Part shown: positions 44,367 through 54,177 of the stretch, in pieces
Position numbering within the stretch: position 1 is the first letter of the stretch
Layout: the number at the start of each line of letters is the position of its first letter
Origin: JAIQFF01 sp963788505
GTDB taxonomy: Bacteria > Acidobacteriota > Terriglobia > Terriglobales > Acidobacteriaceae
Reading direction: 5' to 3'
Length of the DNA stretch: 64,000 nucleotides
Assembly (NCBI GenBank): GCA_963788505.1
Contig: CAWBGY010000005.1
Location: forward strand, 248,001 to 312,000
Notes under the pieces: model-generated
The model's database searches: none
Seen by the model: the letters and a program-made list of their open reading frames with translations, nothing else
What the model was told of the DNA's origin: nothing
Position numbers and translations under genes: made by a program

Positions 44367-45149
44367 ATGAAAGAGTTTGAGGGGAAAGTCGCGATTGTGA
44401 CCGGGACCACCGGTATTGGACGGGCCATCGCCAAACGCTTTGCGGCGGGCGGGGCCAATGTCCTGGCTTGTGGAATCGACGTGGCCGCCAATCACGATCT
44501 GGAGCTCGATGCCGGAAAGAGCGGCCTCAGCGTGCGCGTGCAACTCTGCGACGTTACTCAGGCGGACGCCGTGCAGGCCGCAGTGGCAACAGCCCTGAGC
44601 AGTTTTGGCGGCCTGGACTTCATCGTGAACGCGGCCGCGTTTCATCCCTTTGGCACCGTGGTAGACACCGATCTGGAAAACTGGAACCGCTGCATGATGG
44701 TGAATGTCGGCAGCATCTATCTTTTGGGACATTTCGGCATTCCAGAGATGAAAAAGCGGGGTGGGGGCGCCATCATCAATCTGGCGTCGGTGCAGGGACA
44801 CGCGTGCCAGCGCGGGGTCGCGGCGTATGCGGCGTCGAAGGGTGCGGTCCACAGCCTCACGCGCGCCCTGGCGCTGGATCACGCGTCCGACCACATTCGG
44901 GTGAATTCGATCAGCCCCGGGTCTATCCACACGCCCATGCTCGAGCGCTCGGCGGCAAACTTTGCACCTGGCGTGCCCGTCACCGAAGTGTTCCAGCGTT
45001 GGGGGCAGGCACATCCGCTGGGGCGCATCGGGACGCCCGAGGAAGTGGCGGAGCTGGCCGCGTTCCTGGTTTCAGACCGGGCCGCATTTTGCACCGGAGG
45101 CGATTATCTGGTGGACGGCGGCCTGCTGGCCGGCATTGGGGTGCAGTGA
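44367..45149 (+). CDS. Short-chain dehydrogenase/reductase (SDR)
   Basis: A 260-residue NAD(P)-dependent oxidoreductase. Cofactor motif VTGTTGIGRAIAKRFA, catalytic Ser in INLASVQGH, Tyr and Lys in AAYAASKGAVHSLTRALALD. Classical SDR length. It is coupled to the SMP-30 gene by a GTGA overlap, so a sugar or sugar-acid dehydrogenase paired with a lactonase is likely; substrate not known. Confidence 0.9.
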   Translation: MKEFEGKVAIVTGTTGIGRAIAKRFAAGGANVLACGIDVAANHDLELDAGKSGLSVRVQLCDVTQADAVQAAVATALSSFGGLDFIVNAAAFHPFGTVVDTDLENWNRCMMVNVGSIYLLGHFGIPEMKKRGGGAIINLASVQGHACQRGVAAYAASKGAVHSLTRALALDHASDHIRVNSISPGSIHTPMLERSAANFAPGVPVTEVFQRWGQAHPLGRIGTPEEVAELAAFLVSDRAAFCTGGDYLVDGGLLAGIGVQ

Positions 45150-46058
45150 TTTCAGGACCCATTGCCTCGCCGGTTTGTGTGGCGCCGACCGGCGACCGCT
45201 GCGGCGAAGGCGCAGTCTGGCACGCTGCACATTCCGCGGTCTATTGGACCGACATAAACCGGTTCCTGATTCATCGCTTCACCTTAGCGGACCAGTGCGT
45301 CCGCACCTGGTTTTTCGACGAACCGGTGACCGCGCTTACCTTGACCGACCGCGACGATGTGCTGGCGGTTGTGCTGGGCTCCGGTGTGATCTTGTGGGAG
45401 CCGGGTTCGGACCTTCGACATAAACCTATTTACCACCTCGAGGGATGGCCGGCGGTCCGACTCAATGACGGGCGGGCTGATCCACGCGGCTCGTTGTGGG
45501 TGGGCTCGATGCGCAACAATGTGAACCCGGACGGATCGTCCGGAGAAGCCGGCGGGAAGGATGGCATTCTTCATCGGCTCGACGCCGATCGCGCCGTGTC
45601 CATACACCGCCGGGATGTTGGAATCTCCAACACGCTGGCCTGGAGTCCTGACCGGCGTCATTTCTATTTTGCCGATACCCTCGCCAATACGATTTGGAGC
45701 TATGACTACGACTGCACGACGGGGACAATTCACAAACGAGCAAGTTTTCTTCGCCGGCTTCGAGCGGGGATTGCCGGATGGTTCAGCCATGGATGCCGAG
45801 GGCTACTTGTGGAACTGTCGCTACTATGGCGGCTGCATTGTTCGGGTAGCTCCGGACGGAAAGATTGATCGCATCATCGAGATGCCCGTGAAAAATATCA
45901 CCACCTGCACCTTTGGGGGCTCGGACCTGAAGACGCTTTTCGTCACCACCGCATCAGCGGGTGCGGCGCCCAGCGAGCGCCTGGCGGGCGGATTGTATGC
46001 GTTTCAATGCGAGGTTCGTGGACAGGCGGAAAATCGGTTTCGCGTGTTTGGCGTTTAG
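45146..46058 (+). CDS. SMP-30/gluconolactonase family protein, frame broken by one extra base
   Basis: Starts at GTG 45146 overlapping the SDR stop. The first frame carries DRCGEGAVWHAAHSAVYWTD and GISNTLAWSPDRRHFYFADT; then, near 45733, the frame jumps to one with FFAGFERGLPDGSAMDAEGY and TTCTFGGSDLKTLFVTTA. Removing one A from the AAA at that point restores a 303-residue protein, and the total length is one above a multiple of three. SMP-30 proteins are six-bladed Ca/Zn lactonases opening aldonolactones. The preceding SDR would make the lactone. I treat it as a gene with a probable sequence error. Confidence 0.8.
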
Positions 46059-46202
46059 CAGAGCATCAGTTTTCACGACCCGTCCCAGCAGTACACCCGC
46101 GGCCACCAGCGGTGCACGTTGCGGGTGTTATCGGCACTCCCGCCACAGATCATGCTGCTGCGGCGCCATGCTTGCGACAACCGTGATTACCGGCCGATAG
46201 AT

Positions 46203-47055
46203 CTAGGTCGAATGTATCCGGCGGAATGTCTCGAGGCATTTCTTCGCCGTCTCGAACTCGGAGAACCGGCTGCCTTCCTGTTCGACCAGATAATATTCGA
46301 CGCCACCGACGCTTTCGGCGGCCGCGAAGATGCCCTTCCAGTCCGCGGCGCCTTCGCCGAACAGAACGGTGTAGCCCTTGTCCGGGCCGGGCGCCCAGTC
46401 CTTGCAGTGAATCGATTTGATTCGTCCCGGGTTGGCGCGAATCCACGCAACCGGGTCAGAGCCTGCTTCGAGGCACGTGCCCACATCGAGTTGCAGTGCG
46501 ACCGATGACTTCGTGTTCTGCGCCAGAATTTCAATCGGGACGTTTGCCCTCGACCGGAGTGAACTCCAGCTCGTGATTGTGATAGCCCGTCTTCAGGCCC
46601 GCCGGTTCGAGTTGGTCGGCGGCCGAGTTCAGGGTGTCGGCGACTTCCTTCCACCCGTCCAGACCCGGCTTGGGCTGCGAACTCGACATGACCACGTACT
46701 TGCTTCCCAGAATCAGGTTCATGTCGCCGCGCTTTCTTGAGATTGTCCGGGGTGAAATACGTGCTGCTGTTGTGGGTGGAGTAGCAGCGGATGCCCAGAT
46801 CGTCCAGAAGTTTTTTTCATTTCCTTGGTTTGAGGCTCGGTCCACTCGAAATAGGGCGCATAGAATTCGACGCACTGGTATCCCATCTGCGCGACCTTAA
46901 GCACGGTGCCCGAGAGATCGTCCTTCAACGCGTTGCGTACGGAGTACAGTTCGAGGCCCACCGGAATCGATGTAGCCGCAAAGGCACGCAGCGACCAGGG
47001 CAGCATGGCGGACAAGGCAACGAAGGACCGGCGGGAAAGAGAGTGTCGTCGACAT
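46203..47055 (-). CDS. Sugar phosphate isomerase/epimerase (xylose isomerase-like TIM barrel), frame broken at four places
   Basis: Pieces in three frames line up as one protein of about 282 residues once four single extra bases are removed (near 47030, 46812, 46730 and 46537). A Tat-like signal (FRRSFVALSAMLPW) leads into PVGLELYSVRNALKDDLSG, then YSTHNSSTYFTPDNLKK, MNLILGSKYVVMSS, LKTGYHNHELEFTPVEGK, SVALQLDVGTCLEAGSDP and HCKDWAPGPDKG. These are AP_endonuc_2-fold isomerase motifs. The length (853 nt, minus 4 = 849) is an exact codon multiple, which supports the reconstruction. Confidence 0.75.
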
Positions 47056-47112
47056 AGGGCGAATCCTAACTTAGAACCGGGTGGACTTGACAGAGATTTG
47101 AAGGCGGCCGGT

Positions 47113-47236
47113 TTTGCTTTGCGTCCTCTGCGGTTTCTCTTTGCGTCCTTTGCGGTAAAGGGTTTGACTGTCGCTCAATCGACCAAAACTCTTAAACCGC
47201 AAAGGACGCAAAGAGAAACCGCAAAGGACGCGAAGA
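47113..47236. repeat. Palindromic TTTGCGG repeat element, copy C
   Basis: Left arm 47116-47165 and right arm 47185-47235 are reverse complements; core GCGGTAAAGGGTTTGA faces AAAACTCTTAAACCGC, nearly identical to copy B. It lies between the isomerase start and the stop of the sugar porter. Confidence 0.8.
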
Positions 47237-47283
47237 ATGCAGGATCAAAACACCGCAGAGGATGACGGCACCAACAACGCCTC

Positions 47284-48612
47284 TTAGCTGGTCGCCAGCT
47301 TCTTTTGCATTTCTTCCAAAGACAAACCCTTGGTTTCCGGATAGACAAACAGCACAACAAAGAACTGCACCACCATCATCACGGCAAAGAACACGAAGGG
47401 ATAGGCGCCCGAGGAAGCAGCCATCAGCGGAAAAATCAGCGAGATGGCCGCATTCATAAACCAGTGCGAAAAGCTGCCCAGACTTTGCCCCTGCGCCCGG
47501 ACGGAGTTGGGGAAGACTTCCGACAGATAGACCCAGATGACGGCCCCCTGGGAGAAAGCGAAAAACGCAATGTAGCCGACCAGGAGCCAGACCAGAAGAT
47601 TCTGGTGCTGGCCGCTAAAGAAGATGACGGACACTCCGGCCAGGCAGACGGCGGTCCCGACCGAACCGACCAGCAGGAGAGTCTTGCGGCCGAGGCGGTC
47701 AATCACCGACATCGCAATCATGGTGAACAGCAGGTTGGTAGCGCCAATGGCGACGGCCTGCAGGTTGCCGGAGACTTTGCTGAAGCCGGCGTGGGCGAAG
47801 ATGTCATTCAGATAGTAGAGAATCGCGTTGATGCCGGAAAGCTGGTTGAACATCCCGATGCTGACCGCGAGAAAAATCGGGAATGCGAACTTTCTGGAGA
47901 ACAACTTTTCCGCGACCTGGCTCTGCTCCATGCCGATGGAGGCGACGATTTCCTGCAGGTCGTGCTCGTAGTCTTCGTCTCCCGTGGACTGCAGGACGGT
48001 ACGGGCTTCAGCCGTCCGCCCCTTCTTGACCAGCCAGCGCGGGCTGCGGGGAATCGTGAACAACATGACGAAGAACAGGGCGGCGGGAATCGCCGTGACG
48101 CCGAGTTCCCAGCGCCATTCCGAGGCGCCGAAGTGTTGCAGGCCGATGAGGTAGTTCGAGAAGTAGGCAACCAGGATCCCGAACACGACGTTGAACTGAA
48201 AGAAGCCGACCAGGCGGCCGCGTAATTGTGCCGGCGAAACTTCGGCGATGTACATGGGCCCGAGCACCGAGGAGCCGCCCACGCCCAATCCGCCGATAAA
48301 CCGGAAGATGACCAGCGCGGGCCAGTTCCAGGCGATGGCGCAGCCCAGGCCCGAGATCAGATAGAGAACGGCCATCACTCGCAGGCTGTCGCGGCGGCCG
48401 AAACGTTCGCCCGGAAAACCGGCCAGCATCGCGCCCAGGACGGTTCCAAAGAGCGCGCTGAAGACAGTGACCCCCAGCAGGAATGGCGTGAGGCTATAGG
48501 TTTGGGTCAGGGCACTGGTGGTGCCGGAGATCACCGCGGTGTCGAACCCAAACAAAAGGCCGCCCAGCGCGGCCACCGCGGTACTCTTCAACAAGATTGC
48601 GTTCAGCTTCAT
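47284..48612 (-). CDS. MFS sugar porter
   Basis: 442 residues, twelve predicted helices, with the sugar-porter motifs: GLLFGFDTAVISG in helix 1, GERFGRRDSLRVMA between helices 2 and 3, RFIGGLGVGGSSVLGPMYIA, IPRSPRWLVKKGR before the central loop, DRLGRKTLLL in the second half, and VYPETKGLSLEEM at the end. It should import a monosaccharide with protons. ATG 48612 with GGAG 6 nt upstream is chosen over ATG 48627. The sugar is unknown. Confidence 0.93.
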   Translation of the reverse strand: MKLNAILLKSTAVAALGGLLFGFDTAVISGTTSALTQTYSLTPFLLGVTVFSALFGTVLGAMLAGFPGERFGRRDSLRVMAVLYLISGLGCAIAWNWPALVIFRFIGGLGVGGSSVLGPMYIAEVSPAQLRGRLVGFFQFNVVFGILVAYFSNYLIGLQHFGASEWRWELGVTAIPAALFFVMLFTIPRSPRWLVKKGRTAEARTVLQSTGDEDYEHDLQEIVASIGMEQSQVAEKLFSRKFAFPIFLAVSIGMFNQLSGINAILYYLNDIFAHAGFSKVSGNLQAVAIGATNLLFTMIAMSVIDRLGRKTLLLVGSVGTAVCLAGVSVIFFSGQHQNLLVWLLVGYIAFFAFSQGAVIWVYLSEVFPNSVRAQGQSLGSFSHWFMNAAISLIFPLMAASSGAYPFVFFAVMMVVQFFVVLFVYPETKGLSLEEMQKKLATS

Positions 48613-48748
48613 GCGTACTCCAGGCATTCAGAAATGTGGTCCGCGACCTTCCCCGGCACGCCCAAGCAGCCCACAAGTTATCACAGAGCAAACATCAATT
48701 CATTGGACTCCACGGCAGTGAGCAGGAGAATATGAAGACGGAGGCAGA

Positions 48749-49415
48749 ATGGATCGCGCAAACTCCTCGAAGATCAAAGCTGTGATTCTGGACTACGGCG
48801 AAGTGCTTTGCTATCCGCCCACCGCGAAAGAATGGGGACGCATGGCGGCCGCGTTTGGGATTGAGACGGTTCGGTTCCGCCAGTTGTGGGACCTGCAATC
48901 GGCTGCGCTACGACCGGGGCGACCTTTCTCCTGAGGCCTATTGGTCCGCGCTGGCCAAGGATGCCGGCACGCGCCTTGCGCCGGAGCAACTCGAGCCACT
49001 CCGGCGATGGGACGCGGAGATGTGGGCCCACGCCAATCCGATCATGGTGGGATGGCTGAAAGAGATTCATTCGTCTGGGATGAAGACCGGCCTGCTCTCC
49101 AACATGCCCCACGACATGATCGACTATGCGCGCCAGAAGTTTGCCTGGCTGGAGCACTTTGACCATCTCAACTTCTCCGCTGAAGTGAGCCTTACCAAGC
49201 CCGATCGTGCGATTTACGAGCATAGTTTGCGCGCCGTAGGCGTGACCGCGGAGGAGGCCCTTTTCGTGGATGACAAGGAGGCGAATATCGAGGGCGCGCA
49301 AGCCCAGGGAATCCGCGCGATCCAATTCCAATCGGTGCAGCAGTTCGCGGACGAACTCGACAAGCTGGGCTTTTCTATCTTGCCCGAAGCCCCAAAATCG
49401 CCTCCATCCGTTTAG
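48749..49415 (+). CDS. HAD-superfamily phosphatase-like protein, frame broken by one extra base
   Basis: The first frame gives IKAVILDYGEVLCYPPTAKE (HAD motif I) up to about 48895; after that the frame with LRYDRGDLSPEAYWSALAKD, TGLLSNMPHDMIDYARQKF (motif II), KPDRAIYEHSLRAVGV (motif III Lys) and EEALFVDDKEANIEGA (motif IV) continues to the stop. Deleting one G of the GGG near 48890 restores 221 residues; the span is one base over a codon multiple. Such HADs dephosphorylate small metabolites. Overlaps the end of the convergent porter gene. Confidence 0.8.
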
Positions 49416-50804
49416 CGACCGGACTCATTCGAAATAGGTTTGGCTGTCCAGAAGCGGGTGATGTCTTCCAGCGTGCGCCCCTTGGTCTCCGGCACCAGCC
49501 AGAGCACGCACAGCAGATTCAGCAACGCCGCCGCGCTGAAGCACCAGAATGTGCCGTCGCTGCCCAGATGTTTCTGCATGAGCGGGAAGCTCTGATTGCC
49601 TAAATATCCCACCACCCACAGCGCGGTGGTGGCGATAGACATGGCGCGTCCGCGAACCTTGGTCGGATAAATTTCGGAGATGATGACCCAACAGGCGACC
49701 CCGTTGCCAAAGGCGTGACCGGCCACGAAAGTCATCACGAAAATGAGCACGGCCACACCGCTGCCGTGGATGTGATAAAACCAGCCGACCATGGCGAACG
49801 AAACGGACTGCAACAAAGTGCCGGCCACGATCAGCTTCTTGCGCCCGGAAAGGTCCACCAGCCAAAGCGCGAAGAGCGTGAAGACAAGATTCACCAGGCT
49901 GACCAGTACCGACTGAAAGAAGGCGTCGCTGGTGGCGGTGCCGGCAGATCTGAAGATTTCAGGGAGAAAGGAAAAAAGGGGCGTGATGCCGCTGAGCTGG
50001 GAAAATCCCGCCAGCATGATGCCAATCAGCAGGGGCCGCCGGAATGTGGTGAACAGCTCCGAGATGTGTCCTTCTTCCAGGGCCAGTGATTCCTGAATCT
50101 GCACGGCTTCGCTTACGGCGATGGCCTGGTCGTTTATTTTCGAGAGAACGGACAGCGCGTCTTCTCCGCCGTCCCATCTTCATCAGCCAGCGCGGGCTTT
50201 CCACCGCCGGAATGATGGTCAATCCAAACAGCAGCGCGGGAATCACGCCGACAAAGAACATCCAGCGCCAGCCGGTGGTGGTGTTCCAGGCTTCATCTCC
50301 CATGCGCTGGATGAGCATGTTGACGAATACGGCGGCAAGGATGCCGAGCACGATTCCCAGTTGATACAACGTCACCAGGCGTCCGCGAAGACGGGCGGGC
50401 GCGATCTCGGCGATGTACATGGGAGCAATGATCGAAGCCGCGCCAATTCCCAGGCCGCCAATCAACCTCCAGATCACGAACTGGGTGAGGCTGGCGGCGA
50501 ACCACATCCCGAGCGACGACAGAGCAAAGCAGGTGGCGCAAAGAGCGAGCCCTTTCTTCAGGCCGATGCGATCGACCACCGCGCCTGCGCCGGCGGCGCC
50601 GATGGTGCATCCGATGAGGGCGCATCCCGCGGCCCAGCCGACGCCGGCGGCGTCAAGCTTGAAACATAGCGCGAGGTAGTGGATGGCCCCGCTGATGACG
50701 ATGTTGTCGTACCCAAACAGAAGCCCGCCGAGAGCGGAAACCGACGCGGCCACGATAAGAGGTCCCTTATGCGCGAACGCATAAGGCTCCGGCCTCGTCG
50801 TCAA
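49412..50804 (-). CDS. MFS sugar porter, frame broken by one extra base
   Basis: The first half reads SALGGLLFGYDNIVISGAIH, RLIGGLGIGAASIIAPMYIA and VESPRWLMKMGRR; near 50165 the frame shifts and continues EAVQIQESLALEEGH, FSQLSGITPLFSFLPEIF, LWLVDLSGRKKLIVAG and LVPETKGRTLEDITRF. Removing one G from CGGCGG gives a 463-residue sugar porter; total length is one over a codon multiple. It is the last gene of the seven-gene minus-strand operon (start overlaps the UxuA-like stop by ATGA), so it probably imports the uronate or oligo-uronate used by that operon. Confidence 0.82.
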
Positions 50805-51946
50805 GATTTTCCGCCTCGGGCTCGTGTGCGTTCGTCAGTTTGCACAACCGGAACGGTTCCGGTCTTTTTGGAAGATGTTTTGAGCATGGCCTTGGCAGCC
50901 AGGATGAAACCGATGGTATGCGCCATGCCGGCGTGCCAGGGAGCGGAACAGGTCATCTGCGGAGTGTGGTCAGGAATCACTACGCCATCAAATTTGTTGC
51001 TTGCCAGGATGGTGAGGATGCGAAGCATATCAACGTCACCCTCATCGATAAACGTTTCCCGGTAGTTTGGGACTTTACCTACTACGTTGCGCAAATGGAT
51101 GTAAGCGATTCTCCCCTGTTTGCTGTAGCGGTCGACCGCATCGTAAATGTCGCCTTCGGTCATCTCGGCCAGCGTTCCCACGCAGAGCTCCAGAGCATTG
51201 CTCGGGCTGGGGGCGAGATCGATCAACCGTTGATACATGGCGGGCTGGTAGACGAGTCGAGGTTGGCGCCGCATGGTGGGCATGGGAGGATCGTCGGGGT
51301 GGGCCGCCAGGCGCACGCCGGATTGCTCCGCGACCGGGACGACATCTGCCAGAAATCTTTCGAGGCGGCGCCACAATTCTTCATGGGAGATCGACGGCAG
51401 CGATCCCTTGGGGGCGCTCGCGTCGTAAACCATGTTCCAGACCATTCCGTTCGGAACGGGAACATCTTCGGCGGGGCCGTCCATGCCGAGCGTGACCGCG
51501 TGACCGCGCCCCAGCGGAGAGCTTACCCGGCCGCACACGCCGGCCAGGCTGAAGTTATAGCCCAGGACCGGGATACCCGCTTCCCCCATACGCCGAATGA
51601 TGGTCTTGATCTTTTCGATTTGCTGCGGGCGCTGCGGGCCGTCGAGCAGAATGTCGTGCCAGTGCGCGGGGTCGAGATTTTCGATAGCCGCCAGGACCAG
51701 CCCAGCGTCTTCAATTTCCCGGCGAAGACTTGTCAGTTCTTCAGCGGTCCACAGCTTTTCGGGATCGCCGGCCATTCCCCAAGGTTCATATTTCGCGCCG
51801 CTGGGTTGATTGTTGCGCGGGTTTGATGTGCCCTGGTTGAAATAGTCGACGAGATGGACCACCACATGGGTGCAGCCGGCTTGGCGCGCGAAGTCGTAGT
51901 AGTCGCGCGTCAGCATGTGGCGATAGAGTCCCAGGCCAATCTTCAT
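50801..51946 (-). CDS. Mannonate dehydratase-like enzyme (UxuA family)
   Basis: 381 residues, TIM barrel. MKIGLGLYRHMLTRDYYDFA and AIENLDPAHWHDILLDGP lead to VPVAEQSGVRLAAHPDDPP, AYIHLRNVVG and DEGDVDMLRILTIL, the pattern of UxuA-type D-mannonate dehydratases and related isomerase-fold dehydratases with conserved His/Asp metal ligands. D-mannonate to 2-keto-3-deoxygluconate is the likely reaction, since KDG kinase and KDPG aldolase genes are near. Start and stop both overlap neighbours by 4 nt (SDR upstream, porter downstream). Confidence 0.8.
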   Translation of the reverse strand: MKIGLGLYRHMLTRDYYDFARQAGCTHVVVHLVDYFNQGTSNPRNNQPSGAKYEPWGMAGDPEKLWTAEELTSLRREIEDAGLVLAAIENLDPAHWHDILLDGPQRPQQIEKIKTIIRRMGEAGIPVLGYNFSLAGVCGRVSSPLGRGHAVTLGMDGPAEDVPVPNGMVWNMVYDASAPKGSLPSISHEELWRRLERFLADVVPVAEQSGVRLAAHPDDPPMPTMRRQPRLVYQPAMYQRLIDLAPSPSNALELCVGTLAEMTEGDIYDAVDRYSKQGRIAYIHLRNVVGKVPNYRETFIDEGDVDMLRILTILASNKFDGVVIPDHTPQMTCSAPWHAGMAHTIGFILAAKAMLKTSSKKTGTVPVVQTDERTRARGGKS

Positions 51947-52716
51947 AAGCGATTGCCGATCCCCGCGCCGTAGTCGGAACTCAAGACCTGGCCGTTGATT
52001 TCGCTGGCCAGCGACGAGCACAGAAATACGAATGCGTCTGCGATCGATTCTGGAGTGTTTCTTCTTCCCAGAGAGACGCGCAGCACAAATTCCCGGTAGG
52101 CCGGGTCGTCGTCGAAAACTTTCAGCGAACTGCCTGCGGCAACGTTTCCCGGCGATACCACATTGACCCGAATACCGGTGTGCGCGTACTCCAGCGCCAT
52201 GCAGCGGGCAAAGCTTTCCAGAGCCGCCTTGGCGGAAGCATACGAAGGAATCTGGGTGTGAGGCATGCGGGCCACGTAGGAGGACGTAAAGATGAGGTGG
52301 CCCGGAATTTTGCGCTCGATCCAGTGCGCGAAGACGGCACGCGCCAGATTGACCTGGGCAAAATAGTTGAAGCGGAAAATGCGGTCGTATTCGGCTTCGG
52401 AAGTGGTGGCGAAAGGATGCAGCCCGCAGCCGCCGGCGTGGCCGAGGACCGTATCCAGGGTAGGGAAGCGACTGAAGGATTGAATGACCACCTGGCTCAG
52501 CGCGGCTGAATCTGTAATGTCGGCTGAGAAATACACGTAAGCAGCGCCTGGAATTTGCCACTCCCGCAGCGTCTGCCTCGCGTTTTCCTCGGGCTTGATA
52601 TCGACCAGGACCAGGGTCGCACCGGCCGCTGCCAACTTCCGAACTATCGACTCGGCGATGGCCCCCATTGCGCCTGTAATCAAGATCGCTTTGCCTGAAA
52701 GGTCGATGCTGATCAT
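51943..52716 (-). CDS. Short-chain dehydrogenase/reductase in the uronate operon
   Basis: 257 residues. Cofactor motif ILITGAMGAIAESIVRKL, Asp in VLVDIKPEE favouring NAD, catalytic Ser in LIFTSSYVARMPH and Tyr/Lys in IPSYASAKAALESF. In this position it probably interconverts fructuronate/tagaturonate and mannonate or a similar sugar acid (UxuB role), but SDR specificity cannot be read. Its stop overlaps the dehydratase start. Confidence 0.87.
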   Translation of the reverse strand: MISIDLSGKAILITGAMGAIAESIVRKLAAAGATLVLVDIKPEENARQTLREWQIPGAAYVYFSADITDSAALSQVVIQSFSRFPTLDTVLGHAGGCGLHPFATTSEAEYDRIFRFNYFAQVNLARAVFAHWIERKIPGHLIFTSSYVARMPHTQIPSYASAKAALESFARCMALEYAHTGIRVNVVSPGNVAAGSSLKVFDDDPAYREFVLRVSLGRRNTPESIADAFVFLCSSLASEINGQVLSSDYGAGIGNRL

Positions 52717-52788
52717 GACTGTAAGGCTCCAAGTGGAAGCAATACTTTAATCGCTGACGACCCGCGAGTTGCGCCCCGGCAACGCGAT

Positions 52789-53481
52789 CTACATGATGCC
52801 GTGCTTTTCGAATGCGGCCACCGCGCTGCTGCCTTCTTCCAGCGCCTTCCTCACCAATTTCTCGCCGCGAACTTTTTCCAGTGCCTTGGCGAACACTTCG
52901 TCGGCCGCTTCGGTCGGAACCACACAGACTCCATCGATATCTCCGAAGAGAATGTCGCCGGGTCGCAGGCGCACCGCGCCGATCTCCAGAGGGACGCGGA
53001 AGTCCACCACTTTGTAACGCGGCGATGCATCCTGGCCGTAGGGGCCCCAGGAGAAAGTTGGAAAATTCAAATCAAGAATCGCTCTGGTGTCGCGCGTGTA
53101 GCCGTTCAGGACAGCGCCGCTCGCTCCCAGCTTGCGGGCCCGGATGCTCATCAGCTCTCCCCAGAGGGCGTTGCGCGGGGACGAGCCGGTGTTGACGTAA
53201 ACCTCGTTGGCGCGAAGGTCGTCCAGAGCTTCGAGCATCAGGCCGAAGGGCTTCGCCATGAGCTGGTTCGCCGTGCCGGCAACCTTTTCAGCGAAGACGT
53301 CAACCGCCAGCACGGGCAGAGCGCGACCGACCACGACCATGTCCGCTTGCAGGGGACGGATTTGCGGGGGCAGAAACTGGTGCTGGAGTTCCAGCTTGTC
53401 CATCACATCGCCCACCACGCAGGTGAACAACTCCCGCCGGATGAGGGAGAAGAGGTCGTCGTCGGTTTTCCAGGGCTTCAT
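52789..53481 (-). CDS. RraA-like / HMG-aldolase-family protein
   Basis: 230 residues of the RraA fold: LFTCVVGDVMDKLELQHQFL, VVGRALPVLAVDVFAEKV, GASGAVLNGYTRDTRAIL and VRLRPGDILFGDIDGVCVVP, with the metal-binding Asp of the last motif. In sugar-acid operons members act as aldolases or decarboxylases of keto-acids (4-hydroxy-4-methyl-2-oxoglutarate type) rather than as RNase E regulators, so an aldolase role is likelier here. 72 nt separate it from the SDR that follows. Confidence 0.82.
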   Translation of the reverse strand: MKPWKTDDDLFSLIRRELFTCVVGDVMDKLELQHQFLPPQIRPLQADMVVVGRALPVLAVDVFAEKVAGTANQLMAKPFGLMLEALDDLRANEVYVNTGSSPRNALWGELMSIRARKLGASGAVLNGYTRDTRAILDLNFPTFSWGPYGQDASPRYKVVDFRVPLEIGAVRLRPGDILFGDIDGVCVVPTEAADEVFAKALEKVRGEKLVRKALEEGSSAVAAFEKHGIM

Positions 53482-53508
53482 GATTGTTGAGATTTCGGCG
53501 TAGAGCGG

Positions 53509-54159
53509 CTATTTTCCGCGTGCGCTTTTTATCCTTTCGACAAACTGCTTCGCCGTGTCGGTGACCAGTTGCAGATTGCCCTTCTCCGCGCCTGCGGTGA
53601 GGCTGCCGCCGACGCCTACCGCGACCGCGCCGGCCTTGATCCAGTCCGCAACGTTATCCACGGTGACCCCGCCGGTCGGCATCAGCGAAGCTTGCGGCAG
53701 CGGGCCTTTCACCGCCTTCACAAAAGCCGGCCCCAGAGTCTCGCCGGGGAACAGCTTCACGATGTCGGCGCCGCACTCCATCGCGTCCACGATCTCGCGC
53801 ATGGTTCCCGCACCCGGCATGTAGGGAACCTGATAACGGTTGCACAAACGGGCAGTCTCGACACTGACCGACGGGCTGACGATGTACTGGGCGCCGGCCA
53901 GAATGGCTATGCGGGCGGTCTCCGGGTCGAGAACGGTCCCGGCACCGATGAGAATTTCGCCGGACTTGTATTTCCGGGCGAGGGCTTCAATGACCGCGGC
54001 CGCTCCGGGAACGGTAAATGTGATCTCAATCGCGGCTGCGCCCCCGAGAGCACAGGCTTCGGCGATACGCGCCGCCTGGTCTGAACTATGGGTGCGCACG
54101 ATGGCGACCAGCCCCGATTCAAGGATTTTCCCCAGAACTTTCAGTTTCAGCATAGTCAT
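53509..54159 (-). CDS. eda: 2-keto-3-deoxy-6-phosphogluconate aldolase
   Basis: 216 residues, class I aldolase. The Glu is in AAAIEITFTVPGAAAVIEAL, the Schiff-base Lys in CGADIVKLFPGETLGPAFV, and LMPTGGVTVDNVADWIKAG closes the barrel. It splits KDPG into pyruvate and glyceraldehyde 3-phosphate, the last step after the UxuA-like dehydratase and KDG kinase. Third gene of the operon, 18 nt after the TPR gene. Confidence 0.95.
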   Translation of the reverse strand: MTMLKLKVLGKILESGLVAIVRTHSSDQAARIAEACALGGAAAIEITFTVPGAAAVIEALARKYKSGEILIGAGTVLDPETARIAILAGAQYIVSPSVSVETARLCNRYQVPYMPGAGTMREIVDAMECGADIVKLFPGETLGPAFVKAVKGPLPQASLMPTGGVTVDNVADWIKAGAVAVGVGGSLTAGAEKGNLQLVTDTAKQFVERIKSARGK

Positions 54160-54177
54160 GTTTTTCGGAGTACTGAA

